Origin: Nematostella vectensis
Taxonomy: Eukaryota; Cnidaria; Anthozoa; Actiniaria; Edwardsiidae
Direction: 5' to 3'
DNA length: 64,000 nt
Assembly: GCF_932526225.1 (NCBI RefSeq)
Contig: NC_064039.1
Coordinates: 16,546,639 to 16,610,638 of the forward strand
Shown piece by piece: positions 23,965 to 35,980 of the stretch. Numbering within the stretch: position 1 is the stretch's first letter; the number at the start of each line of letters is the position of its first letter. The notes below the pieces were generated by a model. That model worked only from the letters and a program-made list of their open reading frames with translations. It searched no databases and was not told the origin of the DNA. Position numbers and translations under genes: made by a program.

Positions 23965-24939
23965 CTAAAAGTTACTTTCAACAGGGTTAATCTCTGTCCA
24001 GCGCTTAAGTTGTTGTAATAGATCATTGAACCCCCAATCGCGCCATCCGTCACAGCCCCGCACCAGATCGGACTTAATCCCCTTCAACTTGTCGAGCGTG
24101 CCACGAACATTTCCTCGAACGTCGTGCAACCGTCCCAGTGTTTCCAAGCTCTGCACATTCAATCGCAGTGTTTTATAAAAGTCTTTCACTTTTCGTGGGC
24201 TTGTGCCTGTTATGACCGGCAAATCCATAATGTTTTTGATATAGATATTTATAATATCGCTGGAGTTCCCGTACTCTTCCTTTAGTATGGTGTTAGCCTT
24301 TTCATAGCCCTCAGCAGTGAACGGCAATCCATCAATATCTTGTCTGATTTCGTGTATAAGATACTCTTTGAGGTAGGCAAATTTCGTTACTGGGGATGCG
24401 TTTGTGGCGTCAACCTCACAGCTAAACCTTCCCCAGAACGACAGCCAATTCTCCGACTTTCCAGTAAACTTCGTAATGGTCAATTTCGGAAGTTTAGTGT
24501 TCGTAGCACTGTTGTTGCTAGCTGAGTGATCCATGCTCGAAGTGGTGTTTTGATCCTTTTCAAATGTTGCCTTTTGTTGAAGTAGTTCCTGCTGATACTT
24601 CAGCTGCTTAAGATGGCTCTCGTGGCATCTCTTGTCTTCTTCTTCTTTTTGCGCATATTGTATGGCAGCCTGAAGTTTTGCGTTAGCGGAATCTGCGTCC
24701 TCTAACTCCTTCTCTACGCTTTCGCCCCATTGTCCTATTTCTTTCTCGCTCTCGCCCTTCGCGAATTTCTTTTCTTCTAGCTGCTCTTTGATATCACTCA
24801 CCGCATTAATCCCGTTCGTGATAGAGTTGTAATGTCGCGCCAAGGCTTGTTTATCCTTTGTCAGGACATCGTTTGTTTTCAGCACTCGAAATCTCAACGT
24901 TTTAAGCTTCGCTTCTAACTTCTTAGTTAGCTTCTCCAT
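23965..24939 (-). CDS. BEL/Pao gag
   Basis: From ATG at 24939 to TAG at 23965-23967, 324 residues. It has a long charged coiled-coil N-terminus followed by a retrotransposon capsid-like region with LPKLTITKFTGKSENWLSFW and FAYLKEYLI, as in Pao-type gag (DUF1759-like). The frame stays open after the TAG into the zinc-knuckle region, which normally belongs to gag, so the stop is probably a nonsense mutation rather than the natural end. Confidence 0.82.
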   Translation of the reverse strand: MEKLTKKLEAKLKTLRFRVLKTNDVLTKDKQALARHYNSITNGINAVSDIKEQLEEKKFAKGESEKEIGQWGESVEKELEDADSANAKLQAAIQYAQKEEEDKRCHESHLKQLKYQQELLQQKATFEKDQNTTSSMDHSASNNSATNTKLPKLTITKFTGKSENWLSFWGRFSCEVDATNASPVTKFAYLKEYLIHEIRQDIDGLPFTAEGYEKANTILKEEYGNSSDIINIYIKNIMDLPVITGTSPRKVKDFYKTLRLNVQSLETLGRLHDVRGNVRGTLDKLKGIKSDLVRGCDGWRDWGFNDLLQQLKRWTEINPVESNF

Positions 24940-25024
24940 CTTGACAAATGCGTTCTTATCCGCTAGGTTCTTGAAATCTTTGCAAAATCTAAAATAACTC
25001 AAAATACCACCCGGTCACACGAAC

Positions 25025-25147
25025 AAACAGGCCAGTGTAAAGAGAGATACAAGGGAAAAGATAGCAGGTACAAAACACCGCGCACACACCGAATCGCGAA
25101 TAAACAGGCCAATGTAAAGAGAGATAAAAGGGAAAAGCTAGCAGGTA
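25025..25147 (-). repeat. Imperfect tandem duplication in the BEL 5' untranslated side
   Basis: Two copies of a segment with aaacaggcca, gtaaagagagata and gggaaaag (25027-25072 and 25102-25147), separated by a 31-bp stretch that also occurs at 18387-18418. Confidence 0.7.
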
Positions 25148-25297
25148 AAAACGATCTTAGTCATTCCGCCATTTTGTTCGACCCAGTTTCCGACAAGGTA
25201 TGGTTACACGAAATACTTACCGAAGAACCTCCGCTGAACATGTATCGCGGGCTATGATAACCATGGGTCAACTTAACTTTTTTTTCTTCCTTTTTTT

Positions 25298-27463
25298 GGA
25301 TCACTTCACCTATCTGGAACACGTAGGACGATATCATCGTCCTACGTTATATCGTCCTACGATTTACGTTATCGTAGACGATGTTCGTTTATTGATTTGC
25401 GTTACGATTTACGTTACGATTTTCGTTTACGATTTACGTTATCCATCCCTCCCTCCCCTAAAGTTCAAGGAAGTGCGGGTCAAAAAATTGGTCCGATTAA
25501 CTTTTCAAAAACAGAAACACCAAAAAACTATTATTAAATTATTCGAGTTAAATCTACTTTAAAGTAGATTCCTTTACCAGCCACTCGATCTCTGTATTTT
25601 GTTTTTATTGTAAATATTAGATGAAAAATAGAATCTAATCTCAAAACAACCAAAGCAAAAGTGGCTTCTCAAAGTTAGTCGATGAAAATGTTTTCACTAT
25701 TTTTAACACGCCAGAAGATTGAATAGACAACTCAGTGTAATTTTACCCCGAAGACTTCTTTACTCATAACTGTTAAAGTCCATATAACCTTTAAGAGATG
25801 AAAGATTAGTTCAATTCTTTATATTTTTAACTTCCAAATGGTATGTGGTCTGTATGGACGCTATATAACGAGAGCGAGCTGTTTTCGAGACCTACAACAA
25901 AACGATATTTTCTCTTTTCGCATATAATCCTCTGCTTTAAATTATTCTTCTCTTCATTGTGGGTAGCAATCGAAAACAATTCGCCAATATTTTGAGGTAT
26001 TGCCGAAAATGCGTTGTTTTATATTTTTCTGACAAAACTTGGAATTATTCACTATAATAATTTTAGAAAAATTCGCGCGGCCAGGAAAATTTTCAAAGCT
26101 CTGTATAAAAATTCGAATTTCCATCAAATTCGATTCCCTTTTCCGCTTATCTCTGTTTTTTTTTGGCTAGATTAATATAAGTGAAAGGTTTTAAGAAGTT
26201 TAAAGGGTAGAAATTAAGGTGAGTTCCCCCCCCCAAAAAAAAAAGCACGCAACAAAATCGTCAATTGCTAATATTATTATTTTATTATATTGCTCTTCAT
26301 AACTAAATTAACAGACAAACGAGACCATACATGTATTAAAAAGAAATATACATTGATAAGCCGAAGTTAAAAATCCAAGTCAAAATATTTCAAAATAATC
26401 GTGATCTCCATTTCATGAAGATCACGCATAGCATGGGTGCGCGGTATTTCTAGCCCAAGCACTCCAAGCTCAGAGTTTAGCACGAAATACCAAGACAGTC
26501 AAACATTTTTTTTTACTGGATGGCTATTAAAATTATGGGACCGAATTATGGACTTGTCATCCGATTTCACAAGTTTATTGTTTAGCTTGAATTAGATTTT
26601 AATTAAGTTTGATATTTGGAATAAAGGTATCTTTTTTTCATAGAGATAAAGATATAATTCTAGAATGCACCCCTCGTCAAATGAGCACCATGCTTCCAAA
26701 TAACGAGTAAAAGCGAGTAGCATTCAATATATAATTTTGTTGTATCGCCCTCTCAAAACTGTTTAAAACTAATGGAAAGAATTCCAATGGTTGTAATGGG
26801 GAGTTGATATTTGAAAATATTTAGTTGCATTGCTGAGTCTTTTAAGCTTAAAACGCCGAATTCCTCCGCGAAAACATCTACTTTGTAAAACTCAAGAATC
26901 CCCTTTTTTAAGGTTAGAATAAATACCTTTATAAATAAAAAAGGAAGAGTGTTCAATTTTCAGCTACATTGAAATGAAACTACAGCGAGGGTATTTGAAT
27001 TTTATTTTCGGATCTGAGCTTGCTTGAGAAACAAGTAGTTCTGAAGGCCATTCATTGTTTATTTTTGTTGCGAAAACACTTTTTGCGTGATCCCTCGGTA
27101 TGATCTTGAAATCAAACGGTAACATGTTGAGATGGTGTGCTCAGCTGGTTTTTCCGTGAAAGGTGGGGTCCAAAGGTGGTCCAACATTCCATTATAGATC
27201 AAAAACGAAAATGTAAATCGTAAACGTAAATCGTAAACGAAAATGGTAACGTAAATCGTAAACGTAAATCGTAACTTAAATCGTAACGTAAATCGTAAAC
27301 TAAAATCGTAACGTAAATCGTAAACGTAAATCGTAACGCAAATCGTCCACGATGTTAAATCGTAGACAATAAACGAACATCGTCTACGATAACGTAAATC
27401 GTATGACGATATATCGTAGGACGATACCATCGCCCTACGTGTTCCAGATACGTGAAGTGATCC
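25298..27463. mobile_element. Foldback element with long, internally palindromic inverted arms
   Basis: The left arm (25298 to about 25445) and right arm (about 27190 to 27463) are reverse complements: ggatcacttcacctatctgg on the left, matched by the reverse complement of ccagatacgtgaagtgatcc on the right. Both arms continue through cgtcctacg blocks into cgtaaatcgtaaacg-type short tandem repeats. A perfect 12-bp hairpin with 3-base loop lies at 25321-25347. The 1.7 kb interior is AT-rich with no recognised protein, so this is non-autonomous. Confidence 0.75.
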
Positions 27464-27780
27464 CTTTTTTTTCAACATTTTTTTTCTTAAAGAATTGGTT
27501 TTAACTTTTTTTTCTCAAATATTTTTTTCAACTTTATTTTTTTATAGAGTTTATAAACTTTTTTTTTGACTAGAAGTTTTTAATTTTTAATTTTTTTCTT
27601 ACTAGATTTTTCCTTACAAGGATTTTCAAGTAATTGTTTTTTCTAATTTTTCTAATTTTTTTTTTCGCATATACATTTAGTTTTATGTATTTTTCATTAG
27701 ATTTTCACTTCTTGAATATATATATTTTTAATTTCTAAAAAAAAATTCTCTGATTTTTTTTTTCATGTTTAAAAAATGCT
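27464..27780. repeat. T-rich low-complexity tract
   Basis: Degenerate runs of T interrupted by short A/C segments, directly outside the right arm of the foldback element. Confidence 0.8.
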
Positions 27781-27830
27781 ATGATACCGATGGGCCACCA
27801 TACCGTGCTTATATTTAGTCGTCATTACGG

Positions 27831-28262
27831 GGCCGAATGGGGCCTGGGAGTTGCGCGGCTGACTGGCTGGCGAGTGACACCACACATATCAAACATATTC
27901 CCCACGGATAGTGTCCTTCGTATGTATTGCCTTATATGGGCATAGATGCGAAATTTAGAAGACCTAAAGTTTTCCCGCTCCCCGATCTCCAGAAAACATG
28001 GTAAAAAATACTGATTCCTGTCAATTTGAGACTCGCGGCAAAAATTATTAAGCAAAACTTGCTCGCTTGGTCAAATCTTTTTCTTACTAATCCTATAAAC
28101 TCCTTAGACCCAGGCCTCCAAGAGATTGACCGAGCGGGTTTTAAGGTCACCCAAATATTGATATGGGGTACCCGCGCAATGACCAAAAAACTAAGTCGCA
28201 TAGTTATACCATATTTCTATACCTATGGAGCTCCGCGCGCGGTCGCGCTGGCTCCGCTATCA
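27831..28262. repeat. Interspersed element F, long copy
   Basis: The ends match the shorter copy at 33217-33383: gagttgcgcggctg and gtgacaccaca at one end, catatttctatacctatgg then agctccgcgcgcgg and gctggctccgctat at the other. This copy carries about 250 bases absent from the other. No coding capacity is seen. Confidence 0.7.
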
Positions 28263-29012
28263 TATCTAATGTCTAACTTACAGATTTCGTTTGACCATTA
28301 GGAGGATAATAAATGTTGATAAACCAGAAAAAAGCAACAAGTTAGAGCGTAAACGGTGTTTGAAACAAGGTTTTTCGCTCTTGATTTTGAATGAAGTCTC
28401 TTATGCTCTTTTTGTCCTACTTCCCCGCGGGTTGCGTGTTGTTGTTTTGCCAAATCGATAGGAATGACAAGAGATCATGTAAAATAACACGGAAGAAGAA
28501 AACAAGGTTAACTTAAGTAAGCAAGGTTGGCAAATATACTCACAGAAAGCTAAATCCCTGAATAGTTTGACTGTTTTGTTTGTCTTAGCGGCGAAGTCAA
28601 GTGAAGAAGAAGGAAAAAACCGACGAGCGATAAAATGGCTGTGATACCGCGTTTGATTCAAATCCCGATTTCAGCTTGTATAATAACAACATAATAATAA
28701 CAACATCAAAGGAGTACAGTAATATCTCCCTCTTTATTTTCTCACTATTACAAAACCTCAGATACTTCAGCTTCCCTCTTCAACTTCCCTCGCTACAAGG
28801 GTAGTTTTATGAAATGTTCTTGGATTCCTTCTCAATTCACCGGAATATTCACAAAAATCAATATCATATCTAATGTCTAACCTACAGATTTCGTTTGACC
28901 ATTAGGAAGATAATGAATGTCGAGAAACCACGAAGAAGCAGCAAGTTAGAGCGAAAACGGTGTTTGAAGCACGAGGATTTCCGCTCTTGATTTTGAATGA
29001 AGTCTCGTTTAC
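28258..29012. repeat. ~145-bp direct repeats flanking R1 copy B
   Basis: 28258-28402 and 28862-29003 are direct copies (catatctaatgtctaac, cagatttcgtttgaccatta, ttgattttgaatgaagtctc). R1 copy B (28425-28865) lies between them. This could be a nested insertion with duplication, or recombination between two repeat copies. Confidence 0.7.
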
Positions 29013-29920
29013 AAAATTTTGCAATCCTCGAAGTACTACATCCCCTTAATAAACCGCAACTGCCCGTATCCTTGATGCTAGAATTAAATTTATGATGATA
29101 TTTATGCAAATAGGGTGGTATTTTTTTCGGTGTCAAGTAACAAAACAGCGGCAAACAACAAGATGTAAATGCCAAAGCGCGGGAGCTGGGTGAGTAAAAA
29201 TGCTCACGCGCAGTGGTGGGGTGGTGGTTACTAAAAATAGCCAGATTCGGAATCGACATGGCGCGCGGGTAATACCAAAGTGTCCCTCTCTTATCATAAT
29301 GCTCTCTTGATATAACACGTTAAGAAATGGACTGTGCGCCACCTTTCACGGGAGAACGGCTGAGCTAGAAAACTCCGAAACAATACCATTTCCACACATT
29401 ACCGAAGAAAAATGTTTTTTTATTTCAATATTATACCGGGAATACCGGTATTCGATTTTTTTATAAAAGCAAAAGGTTTGTTCGTTACAAATAGTTGGCT
29501 GTCATTTTGTATTTTATATATATAACAACATATCTTTTATGTCACATCGATTTTCATTAAAGTAATGGACCACTAAATAACACACTAAACCCAAGAAAGC
29601 TAACGAAGCGAGGATTAACGATGAACTGGCATGGTTTGAATTTGGTTGTCCGGTTCCCGCCAAAAAGATCATACACAGGGCTCCCAACGGGCGGTATTTT
29701 ATAGAAAGCGCCTTTTTACATTTTTATAAGGTAAATTAAATATGAAATAAATATATTTGGGACTCAAAAGGGAGGCATTTGTTTAATTAATGTGTTTGCG
29801 ATTCCCCGAAAGCACCAGGAAGCCCAATACATTGAAGGATTGAAATATACCTTAAAAAAATTTGTACAACAAAGAATTGCTTTTCGTGAATATTTCACGG
29901 GCAACCACTAGTTGTCAATA
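29013..29920. other. Spacer without recognisable genes
   Basis: AT-rich DNA. The only long minus-strand open frame (29259-28882) has no recognisable protein features. Confidence 0.5.
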
Positions 29921-29924
29921 AACA

Positions 29925-30345
29925 GGGGTGGATCCAGACTGATTCAACTGATTCCAGTGAATCACTCAAATCCCAGAAAAATGTTATTTTTTTGTAGATT
30001 TGAATTTCAAAACGTTCAATAAAAATAAACATCCATCTGTTGTCTGTTATTTAAACACTATAACACCTGCTTCCTGGGTTATTTCGCTGTTATTTCCTTA
30101 AGCGCTTAGACAGCATTTCCGGTCCCCTCCACGGGAAATATTGCTCCTGATGGTGAGTGATAAATCTAGTTTGGGGGAGGGGACCCATTTAGAAATTTTG
30201 CGCGTGTATAAAAATTATGCGCGTGTTCTGGAACCACTCAAGCTCTTCACCGATTGGCTAAGGCCCACGCGGAACTACTCAAGCTTTGTTTTGATTGGTT
30301 GCTATAACGTGTGAATCACTTTGGAATCAGTTGACAATAAAATCC
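29925..30345. repeat. Possible small inverted-repeat element
   Basis: Near the left end, tcaactgattccagtgaatcac (29952-29973) is matched in reverse complement near the right end by gtgaatcactttggaatcagttga (30311-30334), with small gaps. A related inverted segment occurs at about 34045-34090. Confidence 0.4.
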
Positions 30346-30649
30346 CGATACTACCCATGAGAAAGTAGGCCTTTGCTTGTTTTAGCGTGTGATCTCTTGT
30401 ATACATCTCTCGAACCGAAATCTTGAAAAGCTAAGCATGGCTTCATAAAATGCAGACGTTTCTCGAGGAGAGCCTGTCTGCCGAAAGGAGGAGTGTTATC
30501 CTTTTGATTATGGTGTAGAATATGATCGAATTCAGATCCCGAGAAGTTGGAATTAATGATGAAAGTGTGGCGACAGGACGATAGCTCTTTAGAATTCTCT
30601 CTGAGTTATGGCAATGGAAAGTGGTCGCCCTCGTAAGTGAAATACAATA

Positions 30650-32420
30650 TATAGATTTCGGCACTGCCTAAAGGCGGAGCCAGCGTTTGATACCTTTTTG
30701 TGTTGACTGATAGGGGTAATTTAGGGGGATCTAGGTGTCTTTAAAATGTTCTTTTTAAGTAGATTAAAAAAGTCATTTTTATTGCCATGTCATTATGAAT
30801 TGTACAGGCCCGTACCTAGTAGGGGTCCCCCCACACACACACAACGGCCAAAGGAATACTTTCGGTTCTCAATAGACGTGCTATTATTTGTAGACAAAAC
30901 TCACTCTGGTATGTAGCCAGATCCGACATTAAACCTCCCCTGGAGATACTGCAAAGGCGCGGTCAGATTTTTATCAGAGAACTTCCCCCCCCCCGGAAAT
31001 ATAAGGTCATCTTTTTTTATTTCTCACCCCCCCCCCCCCCAAGAAAAATCTTCGGTATGGGTCTGTTGCATTGGCCGCTCCAAATGTATCAAGCAAGCAC
31101 TCATTTAATAATATTAAATATGCAGTATGAAAGTTAACAAATACTAAACCATGGTGTGAAAAAAGCTGTCTTGACGAGAATGATTTTCAGGAGTCTAATG
31201 GTCAATTCTTATTTTCTTATTTTCTCTCTTATTTAACTCCACTATCTATATTTTGTTTTTTTATCAAAATAGCATTCTAACAAGCTTTGACCTTCTGAAG
31301 AATATATCCAGGATGTAACAGTATTCCAAGGAATTAGATGCCATACTGTAGTTTTCACGTACTGCAACTGATTATTCAGAAGAATGTGTTGAAATTAAAC
31401 TCCACAAATATACCTCCTGACATGCATTACATATTGGTGCACCCACCCTTTGGCCTTTTTTTAGAAACTTTGGATCCACCCATACAGGCTACTCAAAAAT
31501 AAATGCAATGGAGGCAAATCCTAAATTATTGAAAGTTTCTAATTTCAAACCAAACCATGTTCATTGCGATCTATGTTGGGGGCAGAGAGGAATAAATATA
31601 CAAATAAACAAAAAGTCAATTGGGAACGGAGAAATGGAGAAATGTGACTCTATTTAAACAAAATGTTACTCTATTCTAAAACATTTATAACAATAATGCA
31701 ATAATAACTTGACTGAGCACTTTCCTAGTATTTTTCCCTTCCCTAATACCTTTAGGATTGATATAAAAATGTTTTCTTTACAAATTTATTATTGAAAAAG
31801 CACAAGTTTGTTGTTATCTTTATATAATTTAAGTACTTTGATCTAATAAAAACCTCTTCCCTTTATAGAAGTATAGAACTTGTATCAAAGCTACATTGTG
31901 ACCAGTTTTGCCCTTGCAAAGAAACAAATAATGAATGAATCAGCATTCCAAAAATATATGATATAGTTATACATTTCAGGTGCCATATGGAAGTTTTGTC
32001 TATCACATACTGGTAATACTCCATCACCAAGGATATTACAGTCATGCATTACATATTGGTGCACCCACCCTTTAGCATGTGGCCTGCTGTTTTATAGAAA
32101 CCCTGGATCCACACATGCTAATGCTACTCCAAAATTAAATGCAATGGAGAAGAACAAATTTACTTGGGAAGCAAATTCTAAAAAAAATCCTTGATATCAC
32201 TGAAAGTAGTGCTAAATGAAAATGTCTTATTTCAAACCTAACATATCTTAATTTATTTAGGGTGCAGAGGGGAAACAGCAAATAATATCAATTGCATACA
32301 AAAATAGTCAGCAGAGAGAAAAAATAAAAAATAAAAATAATGCAACAACACTCTCCTAACATTTCCCCTTTCCTCATTATCTTTAGGTTGATAGATAAAT
32401 GTTTTCTTTACAGATTTATC
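30650..32420. repeat. Interspersed repeats E1 and R2, copies B and C
   Basis: 30650-30740 is E1 (actgcctaaaggcggagcc). 31080-31750 is a second R2 copy and 31860-32420 a third, partial one; the block atgcattacatattggtgca recurs at 31422 and 32044 and in copy A near 14480. A poly-C run lies at 31026-31040. Confidence 0.65.
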
Positions 32421-34528
32421 ATTGAGAGCAAGTATCTTGCTCTAAAAAAACCTATTACACTTATACTGTTGTATAAAAGTAAGAAATCCCCTACTATATT
32501 ATCTTAAAAACAAATGTATAAATCCAACAAGCTAAGTTGCATTGATACAGTAACTAGACTACTACGTATTTCTGTCGTTAAATTCTTACTTACCATACTT
32601 ATACGTATTTACATCAAAACAAGGATATATATGACTTTGATATAGCATCTTGACGTCAAACTAAAGCTGGTACGGTGTTTTAGTCTGAGCGATTGGTTAT
32701 GGAAAAACAACGAACAAACGATCATTATAAAAGCTCAACAATAAAAGAAAAATAACTTTCATATTCTCAATACAAATCGTCGTCTAAAACACACCTTGGC
32801 AGTTTTTTTTTCGCTTTCCGTTGTTGTTGTGTTGTTTGCTTTTGTTGTAAACTGTGAAGTTGTCGAATTTCTGCTAGCAAGGAACTCGTCGACACAAGCG
32901 AATGATTTTTATAGCTGAAAACAAACATCAAGGCCCTTTCTTTTCAGGATCTACTTACATAAATTTAGACGTTAATGAATATACAATGGTAGTGTAGATC
33001 CTCCATAGTCCTCCTCTATAGTCCTCTTTTTAGCTGTTGCGACGGGCGGGATTCACGAATACTAGGGTAGATTTTACTATCGACTCGTACTTCAGACAAA
33101 ACGGTTCCTAAATGACTTCAGTCCATTTGAATCCGCATATTTTCTCATTAAATACTGCCTTTTTTTTCTGTGAAGATACGAACTTTGAACTAAAAACACA
33201 TAAAAGCGTAAGACCAAGAGGGGCCTGAGAGTTGCGCGGCTGGATTACTGGCTGGCTGGCTGATTTGTGACACCACAGGGTAACCGTGCGATGACCACAA
33301 AACCAAGTCGCATAGCTTACCATATTTCTATACCTATGGAGCTCCGCGCGCGGCCTGCGGCCGCGCTGGCTCCGCTATAATGTTTTTAGCAAAACCCCCG
33401 GACAGTGTATTCTTACTATAATAATGGCATTTCTGTTTGACCTGTGTTTTATTTGGCAAGATTTTCGGCTGTTATTTTAGTAAGGTAAATAGGCTGGTAA
33501 GATACCACACATGAGCAAAATGGACCAGTACACGAATTTTCGATGCCTCTAATGAATCTAGGAGAAACATGCAAAGAGGAGAAGTGGCAATAGATCAGCA
33601 ACTAGATGGTATAATCCACCGTAAAGTTGCTTAGAATTGAAAGGTCATGGAGTCAATTATTGATACGAGTTGCTGTCTGTGTGGCACAAGCTACGTTATA
33701 ATGCAAGGGGAGGTTGTTTTTTTATATATTACAATCACACCATTTGGATATTGCCAAGGGGTATTCGAAAAGAATAACTGGTACTTGCCTCGCCACACTT
33801 TCAAGGACACAAATTTGGTTGAATTAGGTAGGAATAGTGTATTTATTAACTGACTAATCGATGAATGAAGTCACTTTTATACAGCACCGGTGAAACTTAA
33901 CCTTGAATTTATGATATCACTATATAAATTCCTAAAATGCCAAATGCATCCCTAAAAATTCTGCAGATTGCATGTTTCAAACACGTAATTTCATAAATTC
34001 CCTGTTGGGCATGCCCCTATACCTTTCCCCCCCCCCCCCCTTGATTGGTCTGTGACCATTTGGAATCAGTCAACTTTAGGCCTGGATCCATCCTTGATAA
34101 ATACTTACTAACGTTAGTAAGCATTTAATGACAAACAACTTTTTTTTCCAGATACTCTGGAAGGAGGATTGGGCAGTATTAATAAACATGCACTTTTTAT
34201 ATGTTTCACATAGTATGCCTTTTTGTAAGGGAGGGATACATAAACCTGTATGTAGAATGTTGTTTAAGATCTTTGTTATTATACCTTTGTTTGCATGCCC
34301 CCCTTAAATTTGGTCTTCAGGGGGGGTCTACACAAGTGTATGGTAAAAAATGCTGGCTTCGCCTTCAGTGCCAAAATCTATATATTAATTGCTATTTATT
34401 TGTATCGTGGTTAAATGTTGATGAATGTGTGATGGTAACAACTCTGTTTAATCAGGGAACACTTCCCTGGCTTAATTCGCTTTCTTTGAGTCTAGACTTC
34501 TATTTCAGTTTTTTTAAACAGTATCTCC
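32421..34528. other. Spacer with the short copy of element F
   Basis: Contains 33217-33383, the shorter copy of element F, whose tail has a G+C-rich palindromic core (ccgcgcgcggcctgcggccgc region). A poly-C run is at 34028-34040. No gene recognised. Confidence 0.55.
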
Positions 34529-34790
34529 CGCATACCTGTCAACTCTCCCGCATTAGGCGGGAGTCTCAAGATTTTGGACCCCTTCTCCCGCTCTTCCGCG
34601 TTGAGTACCAAATCTCCCGCTTTTTTGCAATTTTTATCGCTTCCGAAAAATTATTCCATAGAAAATCGTCATTTTGCCTATTTTATATTAATATATTTGA
34701 AACAACAATACCCTTGCGTAGCGCACCCTCAACAGCTAAAACTCCTGTTTATGAGCCGAAAAGCAGGAATTCTTTAGAGCTTTAAAGTTC
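34529..34790. repeat. Interspersed repeat with repeated tctcccgc motif
   Basis: Several tctcccgc motifs in about 90 bases, with one copy in inverted orientation (ctcccgcattaggcgggag forms a short hairpin). The pattern looks like a dispersed non-coding repeat. The open frames across it are not protein-like. Confidence 0.45.
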
Positions 34791-35980
34791 GATGGCAGAT
34801 GGCGGTTTACCAGTTTAAGCGGGAAACGGGGAGGAAAACATCCTTAGGGGGTAAAAATAGAATGCTGAACTCCGAACAATTATAATTTCTAAGGTAACTA
34901 TTAGCAAACAGACAAATTATTTTCTGTCTAAAAGAAGACTACTTTATCAACGTTATTTTTCCTGCCTCCGTTTTAATTTTTAAATCTGTTCGAAAGCTGT
35001 CTATTAGTCGTGTTACACACCTGTATACCTTCTTCAGTTTTTTATCAATGCAACAATAATTAAGTGACAGTGACATTGAGAGCTGTCAAAATGTTTTTTC
35101 CTTACATGCCCCATGTCTAAAATCAAAATTGGATGTAAGTAATGTAAGTGTTATCCAACTTATTTTAATATACGATCCCAGTAAGCTGATAAAAGATCAA
35201 CGGACATATTCTAGCACCTCTCCCCCTTTTAAGGTATTAAAATACTTGCCGGTTTTACTGTTTGTGAAGGACCTTCGCGCAATTACTATAAATTCGCCAC
35301 CAGTAGCAGGCCATCTTTTATTTAGTCTTTAGGATTCTTTATACTGACATAATTTCAGAGATTGCCTATTAATTGTTGACCACGGCGGCAACAATAAATT
35401 GCTTTGTAGTAACGCTTCAAAGGTATGGTTTATATTATTATTATCATGTTTATTCCACTCTTTTTTCATAATGACATCTAATTTTAAGTAACGACTGGGC
35501 CGTTCTTATTTTTGGAACTTTTAAGGCTGAAAACGTTCTCAAGAATGTTCTTAAATTTCCGTGTATATACTTATGACCATATGAACTATTAGAAATAGGG
35601 AATTACGCACCTGATACTTGGTTGTTGTTGGTATTATGAACACAGTGATTCAGCATTTTAGAACCTTAGACACTAACATGATAACCCTTTTTTAGCATGT
35701 TTTTAAAATTTGGTGAAAGTCTCAAGGTGTAAACTCTTATAAAAAAAGGTTTATTGAAAAAATGTATTCCTTATTGTTGTGTATTAATCGAAATTTGAAA
35801 ATGGAAAGAAAAATTTTATATTTATTATTTTTATTTAACATGTGTGTTTACTTTATCGTTTGATTTCGTTTACGTATTCGAAATATATATTTTATTCCTA
35901 TAACAAAATTTGTATTAATATGGTCGAAAGAGGACTGCGACACGCTCTTACTCTTACGCGTCACGCACTTACATCGTACT
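34791..35980. other. Spacer upstream of gene 2
   Basis: AT-rich sequence with no recognised gene or long repeat. It probably includes distal upstream sequence of the secreted-protein gene starting at 36624. Confidence 0.5.

Larger units (their letters stand above)
19297..25002 (-). mobile_element. BEL/Pao LTR retrotransposon, single visible LTR
   Basis: Minus-strand element with gag, zinc knuckle, aspartic protease, RT, RNase H and integrase, then a polypurine tract (ggggggag on the minus strand, 19581-19588) and a 3' LTR. Coding content is long and well preserved, suggesting a fairly young insertion. Two lesions separate the frames: TAG at 23965-23967 and an extra base in the T7 run 22161-22167. 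I see no second LTR copy upstream of gag; that side is occupied by a short tandem duplication (25025-25147) and a foldback element. Confidence 0.88.

Noticed and set aside
25160-25200. tRNA primer binding site of the BEL element
   Set aside because: A gggtcgaac-like string is present on the minus strand, but without a 5' LTR its position cannot be fixed and the match to a tRNA end is not convincing.
34201-34785. 194-residue plus-strand open frame
   Set aside because: Runs through poly-T tracts and the tctcccgc repeat and lacks protein-like features.
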